Positions 1-6,953 are shown, counted from the stretch's first letter. The stretch is 7,332 nucleotides of DNA from Candidatus Melainabacteria bacterium (GCA_003175915.1 PSRH01000280.1:1-7332); one strand, 5' to 3'. A program made the numbers and translations. The notes: generated by a model not told the origin, from the sequence alone.

Positions 1-281
1 GAATTCCATTCGGGCTGATGGATTGCCTGTACAATGATTATCTGGTCGACGTTCGCTAATGGGGGTCGGGATAGAAGGTTCTCTCTTTCCAGCCGGGCCG
101 ATATCACAGCCGTGGACAGCTCAAGATTGACCTCGTCCAGCTCAACCCTATCCCCCGTAAATATTGAAACGTTTTCCTTTTTAAGCCTTCCTCTGGCGGC
201 GCACTGGAAGTCGGTACCCAGCTCGTTTAGACAAACAAGGTAGCCACCCGCATGACTCCTCAATACTGTTCCGACCAACAT
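1..281 (-). CDS. rsgA: RsgA, ribosome small subunit-dependent GTPase A (partial, N-terminal 93 residues)
   Basis: The minus strand is open from an ATG at 281-279 to the window edge and encodes 93 residues plus two bases, with no stop. The reading begins MLVGTVLRSHAGGYLV and continues with a GDRVELDE segment (residues 43-50), then RPPLANVDQ (72-80) followed by the hydrophobic strand IIIVQAI (81-87). This is the N-terminal OB-fold of the RsgA/YjeQ family, followed by the start of its circularly permuted GTPase domain; the R-P-x-x-A-N-V-D-Q signature sits at that junction in the family. The G motifs and the zinc-binding C-terminus lie outside the window. In known bacteria RsgA is a cytoplasmic GTPase that helps late maturation of the 30S subunit. 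An in-frame stop at 323-321 bounds the frame upstream, and a GGAAG ribosome-binding-like sequence nine bases before the ATG supports this start. It is divergent from typA. Confidence 0.93.
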   Translation of the reverse strand, partial: MLVGTVLRSHAGGYLVCLNELGTDFQCAARGRLKKENVSIFTGDRVELDEVNLELSTAVISARLERENLLSRPPLANVDQIIIVQAIHQPEWN

Positions 282-319
282 GAAATGCTTCTTCCAGCAA
301 CTAGGCTTTGCCCAACAAC

Positions 320-348
320 ATTATGTACGAACCGAATGAACTACCCAA
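320..348 (-). promoter_or_regulatory. Candidate sigma-70-type promoter of rsgA
   Basis: Read on the minus strand there is TTGGGT (348-343), a 17-base spacer, then CATAAT (325-320), which matches the -10 consensus at five of six bases. The -35 box matches only at TTG. A start about seven bases beyond the -10 would leave a leader of roughly 30 bases before the rsgA ATG, a sensible distance. This rests on motif reading only. Confidence 0.4.
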
Positions 349-375
349 TGCTTTTACGCAACAAAGATTTTTCAA

Positions 376-395
376 AGCCACCGGCTTGATTTTTT
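376..395 (+). terminator. Small hairpin plus T-run in the typA leader region (terminator or attenuator candidate)
   Basis: AAGCC (375-379) and GGCTT (383-387) form a 5-bp stem with the loop ACC, followed by GA and then six T residues (390-395). On the plus strand this has the form of a short intrinsic terminator. It lies 45 bases before the typA ATG. It cannot end rsgA, which runs the other way, so if it works it would terminate or attenuate transcripts entering typA. The stem is short, so it may have no function. Confidence 0.3.
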
Positions 396-439
396 AGCCA
401 GTTAGATTTTACAGTCACCCATGAAGGACAATTTTATCA

Positions 440-2338
440 ATGAGTAGGGCAACCATGAACCAGGCGCAAGACGTCAATAGTCCAAAAACGAACGGGGAAG
501 GCGGATTGGAGAATCCAGCCAGGACCGATAGCGAGAAGCAATTGGCTAACGGCACCTCGCTTGGACATATTCGCAACGTTGCCATTATTGCCCACGTCGA
601 CCACGGTAAAACCACCCTCGTCGATGGTTTTCTAAGGCAGACCGGTATTTTCAGAGAAAACCAGGAAGTGGTCGAATGCGTCATGGACTCCAACGCCCTG
701 GAGCGGGAAAGGGGTATCACTATCCTTTCCAAGAACACAGCCGTAACTTACAAGGACTACCTGATCAATATCGTCGACACCCCCGGTCACGCCGATTTCG
801 GTGGCGAGGTAGAGCGGATTTTGGGTATGGTTGATGGCGCCCTTTTAATCGTTGACGCCGGCGAAGGTCCCATGCCGCAAACCCGCTTCGTCCTGCGCAA
901 AGCCCTGGAACGCGGCTTAAGACCAATTGTCGTGATCAATAAGATAGATCGCCCCAACATCGACCCGCACGTTGCCGTGGACCAGGTCTTCGATCTTTTC
1001 GTGGAACTGGGTGCCGATGAGAAGCAACTGGACTTTCCCTATCTGTTTGCTTCTGGCGTCCAGGGTTTCGCTATTAAGGATCTGGAAGACGAGAAGAAAA
1101 ACTTAGTGCCACTACTCGATCTGATTCTCGATCATTGCCCGCCACCTTCGGGCGATAAAGATGCACCACTGCAAATGCAGGTAAGTATCCTCGATTACAG
1201 TGACTATCTGGGGAGAATCGCCATTGGACGAATCTATAACGGCATCGTCAAAGACGGCGAACAGGTCGTGTTGCTCAAGGAAGACGGCAGTCAGGTGAAA
1301 GCAAAGATCACCAAACTCTTCACCTTCCTGGGCTTGAAGCGCGTGGAAGCACAGTCTGCTTCGGCCGGGGAGATCGTTGCCATTGCCGGTTTTGCCACAG
1401 CCAATGTCGGAGACACAATTGTCAATCCGGATAATTTGAGTGAGCTGCCGCGCATAAAGGTGGACGAACCAACCATGAAGATGGCCTTCCTGGTCAACAA
1501 CAGTCCCTTTGCCGGTCAGGAAGGAAAGTTCGTTACCTCCCGTCAGTTGCGCAGCCGCCTTTTGCGTGAATTAGAGACCAATGTCAGCCTGCGTGTAGAA
1601 GAAACTGACGACACCGATACATTTATTGTCAGCGGCCGGGGTGAATTGCACCTGGGCATTCTGATCGAAACAATGCGGCGAGAAGGATACGAGTTTCAGG
1701 TCTCACGACCGGAAGTGATCGTCAAAACGGTTAACGGTACCGACCATGAGCCCTTCGAAAAATTGCTCGTGGACGTACCGGACGAGTACACGGGTGCGGT
1801 CATGCAGGAACTCGGTCCGCGCCGGGCAGAGCTGCAAAACATGCACGTCGACAAGACCCAAGCTTTCCTCTCATTTCTCATTCCAACACGTGGGTTGATT
1901 GGCTTCCGCAGCGAATTTCTCCGCTTGACCAAGGGCACGGGCGTCATGAATCACGCTTTCTTTCAGTACCGTCCCTGGTGCGGTGACATTGCCAGCCAGC
2001 GCAACGGCGTGCTGGTTGCCTGGGAAGAAGGCGTCGCCACCGGCTATGCCATTCAGGGAGCCGAGGATCGAGGCGTATTCTTCATCACGCCAGGCACGCG
2101 CGTCTATGGTGGCATGATCGTCGGTGAGCACAGCCGCACCTCGGATCTGGACATTAATGTCTGCAAAACCAAGAAGCTGACCAACGTGCGCAGTTCTACT
2201 GGCGATGTGCTCGTCACTCTCCAGGCTCCCATTGAGATGGGCTTGGAGCGCTGTCTGGAATACATTCTGGCCGATGAACTGGTCGAGGTCACGCCTAAGA
2301 GCATCCGTATGCGCAAACGTGAATTGCCGCGGCGGTAA
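440..2338 (+). CDS. typA: TypA/BipA translational GTPase
   Basis: This is a 632-residue ribosome-associated GTPase of the EF-G/LepA superfamily. Visible motifs are the P-loop AHVDHGKT (51-58), switch I RGITI (91-95), DTPGH (113-117) and NKID (167-170). Then come the EF-Tu-like domain II (about 245-345), the EF-G-type domain III with GRGELHLGILIE (399-410), a domain V-like part, and the TypA-specific C-terminus with YGGMIVGEHSR (556-566), KTKKLTN (576-582) and TPKSIRMRKR (618-627). In characterised bacteria TypA/BipA acts on 50S assembly and on growth under cold or other stress. The family is usually about 605-615 residues; here some 43 hydrophilic, low-complexity residues precede IRNV instead of a handful. 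The ATG at 440 has AAGGA at 424-428, 11 bases upstream. An ATG at 455 (Met6), or a TTG at 542 that would give a more usual length, are alternatives. It is divergent from rsgA and convergent with the calpain-like gene 34 bases downstream, where I see no clear terminator. Confidence 0.96.
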   Translation: MSRATMNQAQDVNSPKTNGEGGLENPARTDSEKQLANGTSLGHIRNVAIIAHVDHGKTTLVDGFLRQTGIFRENQEVVECVMDSNALERERGITILSKNTAVTYKDYLINIVDTPGHADFGGEVERILGMVDGALLIVDAGEGPMPQTRFVLRKALERGLRPIVVINKIDRPNIDPHVAVDQVFDLFVELGADEKQLDFPYLFASGVQGFAIKDLEDEKKNLVPLLDLILDHCPPPSGDKDAPLQMQVSILDYSDYLGRIAIGRIYNGIVKDGEQVVLLKEDGSQVKAKITKLFTFLGLKRVEAQSASAGEIVAIAGFATANVGDTIVNPDNLSELPRIKVDEPTMKMAFLVNNSPFAGQEGKFVTSRQLRSRLLRELETNVSLRVEETDDTDTFIVSGRGELHLGILIETMRREGYEFQVSRPEVIVKTVNGTDHEPFEKLLVDVPDEYTGAVMQELGPRRAELQNMHVDKTQAFLSFLIPTRGLIGFRSEFLRLTKGTGVMNHAFFQYRPWCGDIASQRNGVLVAWEEGVATGYAIQGAEDRGVFFITPGTRVYGGMIVGEHSRTSDLDINVCKTKKLTNVRSSTGDVLVTLQAPIEMGLERCLEYILADELVEVTPKSIRMRKRELPRR

Positions 2339-2372
2339 GTGGAGAACTCTTAGTCAGGCCTTTAAAAAGCGT

Positions 2373-3704
2373 TCAGATGAATGACCTGGCAATGGAATGA
2401 AAGTATTTCTGGAATTTCTCGATACTCATTTTGAACTTGCCATTCTCTAGCTGCTCAAATTCCAAGTGATTAGGATCGTCTAGTGACTGAAAAACTTTCG
2501 CTCCGCGACCGTGCGGATTTCTAAGCAAAATCATGTTTTTGGCTTGATCAAGTCCAATGATCGTATAAGCATGCGACGGGATTACCAGTGGCGGAAGGCT
2601 ATTAAGCTGATATTCGCCCCAGGTGGCCGCTACCACTGGGTTTCCAGATTTGATCGCCGCTCCAATGAAAGAAGAAAGCTCTGCCTCGCCGCAATTGGCT
2701 GGATGAATGACTTCGGCTTTGCAGCCCGTGATGCAACCAAGCCCGACTTCAAGCCGAGACTGGTCGCCATCACTACCCTCGGCACCATGATTGTCAGGAA
2801 ATTTCTTTAGCTCCGCTGCTTCGATAATTGAGGCCCATAAGGAGCGATCATGTATACCAGATCGATCAAGTTCGCTTGAAGGAATGACATATTCCACCCC
2901 ATCATTTGGAAAGCGAACAGTGTATGCGTCCTTATCCCTGCGCTGAATCATGCTGGCTAACAGCCGCTGTCCTCTGGGCAACTGTGCCAGTGCAGACATC
3001 GAGGCTTCAAACCAGCAATTTGGAAAGCGACTCTGGTCAATACCTTCAGCACCATCTCTGGCAATATCTTCCGCTCTGAATGGGTGATTAGCCTCTGGAT
3101 GGGGCGCCTGTTTCCTAATGGGTGATGCGTTTGCCGCCGTATTGCGGACTGCATTGGCGACGGCTTCTCTATCCAGCCGGTTTTCTTTTTCGGCCAGTTT
3201 AATCGCCTCTGCTTCCTGGGCGTGTTCCTTTAGCGCTTGTTCAACCGCGCGCTTGCCCTGTTCCGTATTGAGTAGGGCCTGCATTTCCGGAGGAAGAGAA
3301 CTCCTGATTATCTCGGGTAATTGCTGACTGTTATCAGGTTGAGAGCCAGTCGCTGACCTTGCAACTGCTGGAAGACCATTCTTAGCAAGAGCTGCCTCAG
3401 GGCTTTTCGGATACGTATCAGTGACATACTGAAACAACTGACGAGCCCGTAATTCCCTGCCGCTTGCCCGATTTGCAAGAGCAGCATAATAACAGACTCT
3501 TGCACCAGGACTTATCCTGATCACCCGTTCGAAAATCTCGGCAGATTGAACATACTTATGTTGGTTATATAGATCGATTGCGGTTTGTATTTCTGATCTA
3601 GCGGCTGGCTGCGCGTACGAAAAGGAAGGAAATGTAGCAAGCAGCAAGGCTACCAGTGCCGCGGCCGGGGGAGCGATTGAGGGATTAGGGCGTTTTGCTC
3701 TCAT
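2373..3704 (-). CDS. Secreted calpain-like (family C2) cysteine protease with N-terminal TPR-like region
   Basis: Residues are numbered from the longest frame (ATG at 3800, 475 residues); I prefer Met33 (ATG at 3704, 443 residues). From Met33 a typical signal peptide follows: basic RAKR, a hydrophobic stretch (about 45-56) and a likely cleavage site after SYA (61-63). Residues 68-140 look like two TPR-type helical pairs, and 185-222 form a charged, coiled-coil-like linker. The C-terminal domain (about 240-475) has the order and landmarks of calpain: Gln256 and Cys262 in QSRFPNCWFEAS, LWASIIEAAELKKF (321-334, calpain's LW-x-x-LLEKAYAK region), His410 in SHAYTIIGL, Asn428 in LLRNPHG, and KMSIEKFQKYF at the domain end. 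All four key residues are kept with calpain-like spacing, so it is probably an active extracytoplasmic protease. Substrate is unknown. Other starts in frame are TTG at 3716 (AAGG six bases upstream), GTG at 3719, and ATG at 3800, which would bury the signal peptide. It is the last minus-strand gene and convergent with typA. Confidence 0.85.
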   Translation of the reverse strand: MRAKRPNPSIAPPAAALVALLLATFPSFSYAQPAARSEIQTAIDLYNQHKYVQSAEIFERVIRISPGARVCYYAALANRASGRELRARQLFQYVTDTYPKSPEAALAKNGLPAVARSATGSQPDNSQQLPEIIRSSLPPEMQALLNTEQGKRAVEQALKEHAQEAEAIKLAEKENRLDREAVANAVRNTAANASPIRKQAPHPEANHPFRAEDIARDGAEGIDQSRFPNCWFEASMSALAQLPRGQRLLASMIQRRDKDAYTVRFPNDGVEYVIPSSELDRSGIHDRSLWASIIEAAELKKFPDNHGAEGSDGDQSRLEVGLGCITGCKAEVIHPANCGEAELSSFIGAAIKSGNPVVAATWGEYQLNSLPPLVIPSHAYTIIGLDQAKNMILLRNPHGRGAKVFQSLDDPNHLEFEQLENGKFKMSIEKFQKYFHSIARSFI

Positions 3705-3841
3705 AGAGCCATTCAACACTTGCCTTGTAAAAATCTGGTGAGGTCGAGATCGGCGGGGTGATTTAAGCTGTTTATCTAATTGTGAGAACTTTTCCTCCAT
3801 TTCCCGACTGCTTAAGAACTGCCTTGCGTCATTCCACAGGC

Positions 3842-3892
3842 GTAGGGGCTGGGGCCACGCCCAGCCCGGGCGATGCCAAGCACCGCCCCTAC
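3842..3892. repeat. Palindromic element with three-way-junction fold (REP/MITE-like)
   Basis: GTAGGGGC (3842-3849) and GCCCCTAC (3885-3892) are perfect inverted ends. Inside, two hairpins sit back to back. The first pairs GGGCTGGG (3846-3853) with CCCAGCCC (3860-3867), eight perfect pairs around a 6-base loop. The second pairs GGGCG (3868-3872) with CGCCC (3884-3888) and TGC (3874-3876) with GCA (3880-3882), with one A/C mismatch and the loop CAA. The remaining GTAG and CTAC (3842-3845, 3889-3892) close the structure, leaving no unpaired base at the junction. Palindromes with GTAGGGGC-type ends are familiar to me from dispersed intergenic repeats in several bacterial phyla. Only one copy is in this window. 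It lies between the Sel1 gene and the calpain-like gene, where it could also slow or end transcription, though no T-run follows it on either strand. Confidence 0.7.
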
Positions 3893-3912
3893 TCTGGAGA
3901 TAGCCGAATAGA

Positions 3913-3927
3913 GTGAGGTGGCCTCAC
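3913..3927 (-). terminator. Short perfect hairpin at the Sel1 gene stop codon
   Basis: GTGAGG (3913-3918) and CCTCAC (3922-3927) are perfect inverted arms around TGG. The second arm contains the TGA stop (3926-3924) of the Sel1-repeat gene. It lacks a T-run, so it is at best a weak pause or an mRNA 3'-end protecting hairpin, possibly acting together with the larger palindrome 20 bases further on. Confidence 0.3.
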
Positions 3928-4718
3928 GGCGAACTGTGCTTATTGACCTGCAAGCTTTTGAGAGCTTCTTTCGCTTCCGGCGAATCCTGACTGGCGGCTT
4001 GCTCAAAAAGGCTGATCGCCCGTTTACGATCGGTGGGGACTCCGTGTCCATGCAGGTAAAGATTACCGAGGAAGTATACGCCCCTGGTAAATCCCTGGTC
4101 AGCAGCCTTCTTGTACCATTTGGCGGCTTCTTTGTAGTCCTGCTTTACGCCATGTCCCCATTCGTACATGATACCCAGGTTCGTTTCACCTTCAGCGAAC
4201 CCCTGTTCGGCGGACTTTCTGTATAGTTCAACGGCCTTCTGATAGTCCTGTGGTACCCCGTGTCCGAATTGATACATTACCCCAAGCAAACTTTGCCCTT
4301 CGGCCAGATTCTGGTCGGCGGCCTTTTGAAACCATTTGACGGCTTCGCTGTAGTCTTGCGGTACGCCGTGTCCGAATTGATACATGATGCCGAGGGCCGC
4401 CTGTCCATGCGCGAACCCATGTTCTGCAGATTGCCGATACAAGCTCACCGCCCGGTCAAAGTCCTCCGGTACGCCATGGCCAAATTGATAGCTGACGCCT
4501 TGCTGCCAAAGATCTTCTGGGCTGCTCGTGCTATTTGTCGGCGACGGCGGAGAAACTTGCTCAGTATTACCCGGCACTTTTCCCGCGCTCAGTCCATGAA
4601 AGATCATGTACAGGCCGAGCAGTCCTACGATGATCAGAACAATCGGTAAAGCAGCCCTTTTGATGCTTCTGACCTCTAATAGATGTACAGCATCTCCCGG
4701 AACTTGGGCAGCGGCCAC
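3924..4718 (-). CDS. Membrane-anchored Sel1-like repeat (SLR) protein
   Basis: The frame encodes 264 residues: a short N-terminus, one membrane segment (about 22-41, ending GLYMIF) after the basic IKR, a Pro/Ser/Thr/Asn-rich linker (about 49-66), then five Sel1 repeats. The motif GHGV recurs at residues 80, 116, 152, 188 and 224, exactly 36 residues apart, with the usual Ala-rich helices (KAADQ, KSAEQGF). Sel1 repeats form TPR-like superhelical scaffolds that bind other proteins. With positive residues before the membrane segment and the repeats after it, the scaffold probably faces the periplasm, but a signal-anchor prediction should be run. The start is uncertain: the only standard start that keeps the membrane segment is a GTG at 4718, inside the glutamine synthetase gene and without a clear Shine-Dalgarno. 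The frames overlap by 43 bp, which fits translational coupling. The partner is unknown. The protein has no enzymatic motif. Confidence 0.85.
   Translation of the reverse strand: MAAAQVPGDAVHLLEVRSIKRAALPIVLIIVGLLGLYMIFHGLSAGKVPGNTEQVSPPSPTNSTSSPEDLWQQGVSYQFGHGVPEDFDRAVSLYRQSAEHGFAHGQAALGIMYQFGHGVPQDYSEAVKWFQKAADQNLAEGQSLLGVMYQFGHGVPQDYQKAVELYRKSAEQGFAEGETNLGIMYEWGHGVKQDYKEAAKWYKKAADQGFTRGVYFLGNLYLHGHGVPTDRKRAISLFEQAASQDSPEAKEALKSLQVNKHSSP
3960..4508 (-). repeat. Tandem 108-bp coding repeats (five Sel1 units)
   Basis: The five 36-residue repeats correspond to a 108-bp DNA period. Plus-strand 4259-4277 and 4367-4385 are identical over 19 bases and 108 apart, and a diverged third copy lies around 4475. 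The near-identity of the central units suggests fairly recent unit duplication or gene conversion, while the outer units have drifted. Confidence 0.75.
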
Positions 4719-6943
4719 AGCGAGTCGTCAACCACGATTTCCAGTTCATCGGCAGCTGTTCTGACTTCGTTCATGGCCGGTATCACCCGTTGCTGATAGA
4801 AGCGCGCGTGCGAGAACGGATCGTTATGTGTTTCCTCATCGGCAGTCTCATGGGAGAGTGACTGCAATACCTCAACGGCGTTATGTAACTGGCTGATCTT
4901 ATTGCACAGATCTCTGAGCATCCCCTCTTCAGCGGACAGGTTCAGTCCTCCAATTGCCGCCTTGGACTGGGAAATTGCCGTAGCCAACCGGCTCTGGTAC
5001 TCAATCGCCGCCGGCAGAATCATGGTGGAGGCCATTGTCGCCGTGAGTAGCGACTCGATATTGATCGTTTTGCAATAAGCTTCCAGCATGATGTTGTATC
5101 GGCTGACCAGCTCTTCTTCATTGAAAACGCCGTATTTGTCGAAGAGTTTCTTCGCCTCAGGCTCAATCATTGCAGGCAGCGCTTCGATGGTATTGCGCAG
5201 ATTAGGCAAGCCTCGCTTTTCCGCTTCTTTGTGCCATTCCGCGGAATAATTGTCCCCATTGAATAGGATTCGCTCATTCTCAGTAAGAACCCTCTTCACG
5301 ACGGCTTGTATGGCGGTTTTCAAATCGCCACTTTTCTTCATCTCGCGTTCGATTTCACCAGCCATGTAATCAAACGATTCAGCCACCATAGTGTTGAGCA
5401 CCGTGTTTGGCCAGCCTATGGATTGGCTTGAACCCACCGCTCTGAATTCAAATTTGTTGCCGGTGAATGCGAAGGGTGAAGTGCGGTTGCGATCGGAATC
5501 GTCACGAGGAAGGTCCGGCAACATGGACACACCGATAGCATGGAATTTGGATGCCTTGCCTTCTCCGGGCTTACCGGAGATGATCGCCCGCACCACTTCA
5601 GTGAGCTTGTCGCCAAGGAAAATGCTCATGATCGCAGGCGGCGCCTCATTCGCGCCCAGGCGGTGATCATTAGCAGCAAAAGCAATGCTGGCTCTCAGCA
5701 GCTTAGCGTGTTGGTTCACGGCCCTGATCACGGCAGTGAGAACTACTAGAAACTGCTCGTTCTCATGGGGCGTGCTGCCAGGGTCAAGCAAATTATTGCC
5801 TTGATCGTCAGCCATGGACCAGTTATTGTGCTTGCCACTGCCATTAATGCCGCTGAAAGGCTTCTCGTGGAGCAAACAGCGCAGACCGTGTCTCTGAGCC
5901 GTTTTCCGGAATACTTCCATGAGCAGCATGTTATGGTCGGTAGCCAGGTTACTGTTTTCGAAAACGGGAGCGACTTCAAACTGCGCGGGAGCGACTTCGT
6001 TGTGCCGGGTCTTTACCGGCACGCCCAGTTTGTATAGTTCGCGCTCGGCGTCCATCATAAAGGCCAGAATGCGCTCTCTGATTGAACCCCAATAGTGGTC
6101 TTCCATTTCCTGGCCCTTAGGCGGCTTAGCACCGAAAAGCGTACGTCCGGCATTGATCAAATCCGGGCGGGCCAAATAGAAGGATTCGTCGATCAGGAAA
6201 TATTCCTGTTCCGGACCGACGGTACAAGTGACCCGCTTCACCTGCTTATTGCCAAGCAAATGGAGGAGGCGGACGGCTTGTTTGCTCAGAGACTCGAGCG
6301 ATCTAAGCAACGGCGTCTTTTTGTCCAGGGCATGCCCGCTAAAAGAATAGAATACCGAGGGGATACAGAGGGTTTTGCCATTTGTGTTCTCCATCAGGAA
6401 CGCCGGGCTGGTCGGATCCCAACCGGTATAACCGCGCGCTTCGAAGGTGGAGCGAATGCCCCCGGATGGGAAGCTGGACGCATCCGGTTCGCCCTGAATG
6501 AGGAATTTTCCTGAGAATTCAGCCAGAGCTTTGTCCTCTCCGGTCGGCACCAGGAATGAATCGTGCTTTTCAGCGGTCAGCCCGGTCATCGGTAAGAACC
6601 AGTGGCAGAAGTGAGTGGCACCTCTTGAGACCGCCCAATCCTTCATGGCATTGGCAACGATGTCAGCCATGGAGGGGTGCAGGCGCTCGCCTTCATCAAT
6701 GCACTTGATTAACGCTTTGTAGACGTTCTTAGGCAAAAGCGCTCTCATAGTCGCTCGATTAAATACGTTAGTACCAAAAATTTCGTTCACAGGAATGTCC
6801 ACATTCTCGAGGTGGGGAGGAGCTATGGTGGTTCGCGAACGAACGGTTTCGATCGCGTGCCGGCGAGCGCTGGCATGGCCATTGCTATTCGGCTTATGCA
6901 CAAAGCCTTTTGAAGTTTTATCGGCTTGCAGTGATTGTGTCAT
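4676..6943 (-). CDS. glnN: Type III glutamine synthetase (GSIII)
   Basis: This 755-residue cytoplasmic enzyme makes glutamine from glutamate, ammonia and ATP, the entry step of nitrogen assimilation. It is much longer than type I (about 470) and of GSIII size (about 700-730). Landmarks are the N-terminal GSIII domain with GGIRSTFEARGYTGWD (161-176), TVGPEQEYFLID (241-252, metal-binding glutamates), NEVAPAQFEVAP (315-326), NGSGKHNNWS (367-376, ATP/glutamate region), RLGANEAPPAI (428-438) and NRTSPFAFTGNKFEFR (486-501). A long helical C-terminus specific to the type follows. The first 45 or so residues are a low-complexity extension. The ATG at 6943 is supported by GGAGAGG (6960-6954), ten bases upstream. 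Known GSIII enzymes form double-ring dodecamers. No adenylylation site of the GSI type is expected, and I see no NtrC or sigma-54 site upstream. The gene overlaps the Sel1 gene downstream and lies 72 bases after yjbQ. Confidence 0.96.
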   Translation of the reverse strand: MTQSLQADKTSKGFVHKPNSNGHASARRHAIETVRSRTTIAPPHLENVDIPVNEIFGTNVFNRATMRALLPKNVYKALIKCIDEGERLHPSMADIVANAMKDWAVSRGATHFCHWFLPMTGLTAEKHDSFLVPTGEDKALAEFSGKFLIQGEPDASSFPSGGIRSTFEARGYTGWDPTSPAFLMENTNGKTLCIPSVFYSFSGHALDKKTPLLRSLESLSKQAVRLLHLLGNKQVKRVTCTVGPEQEYFLIDESFYLARPDLINAGRTLFGAKPPKGQEMEDHYWGSIRERILAFMMDAERELYKLGVPVKTRHNEVAPAQFEVAPVFENSNLATDHNMLLMEVFRKTAQRHGLRCLLHEKPFSGINGSGKHNNWSMADDQGNNLLDPGSTPHENEQFLVVLTAVIRAVNQHAKLLRASIAFAANDHRLGANEAPPAIMSIFLGDKLTEVVRAIISGKPGEGKASKFHAIGVSMLPDLPRDDSDRNRTSPFAFTGNKFEFRAVGSSQSIGWPNTVLNTMVAESFDYMAGEIEREMKKSGDLKTAIQAVVKRVLTENERILFNGDNYSAEWHKEAEKRGLPNLRNTIEALPAMIEPEAKKLFDKYGVFNEEELVSRYNIMLEAYCKTINIESLLTATMASTMILPAAIEYQSRLATAISQSKAAIGGLNLSAEEGMLRDLCNKISQLHNAVEVLQSLSHETADEETHNDPFSHARFYQQRVIPAMNEVRTAADELEIVVDDSLWPLPKFREMLYIY

Positions 6944-6953
6944 TGGTTTCGCG

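Noticed and set aside
1..6. EcoRI site GAATTC exactly at the window start
   Set aside because: It might reflect a cloning junction, but one six-base site is not evidence, and the rsgA frame runs through it without a break.
34..243. Plus-strand open frame of 69 residues at the left edge
   Set aside because: It is Ser-rich with no family likeness and lies opposite a clearly recognisable RsgA N-terminus on the minus strand.
386..414. Possible plus-strand promoter for typA starting with TTGATT
   Set aside because: No acceptable -10 box lies at 16-18 bases; the AT-rich stretch fits poorly.
2339..2372. Bidirectional terminator between typA and the calpain-like gene
   Set aside because: The 34-bp convergent gap has no stem with a T-run on either strand.
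3812..4051. Minus-strand open frame of 79 residues running through the palindromic repeat
   Set aside because: It overlaps the end of the Sel1 gene in another frame and its C-terminus is just the translated repeat element; no start signal or family likeness.
3918..4649. Plus-strand open frames opposite the Sel1 gene (3918-4226 and 4260-4649)
   Set aside because: They share the 108-bp periodicity of the Sel1 repeats only because they are its complement; the minus-strand reading is the clear protein.
6095..6514. Plus-strand open frame of 139 residues
   Set aside because: It lies wholly antisense to conserved glutamine synthetase sequence and shows no recognisable motif; it is a by-product of codon use.
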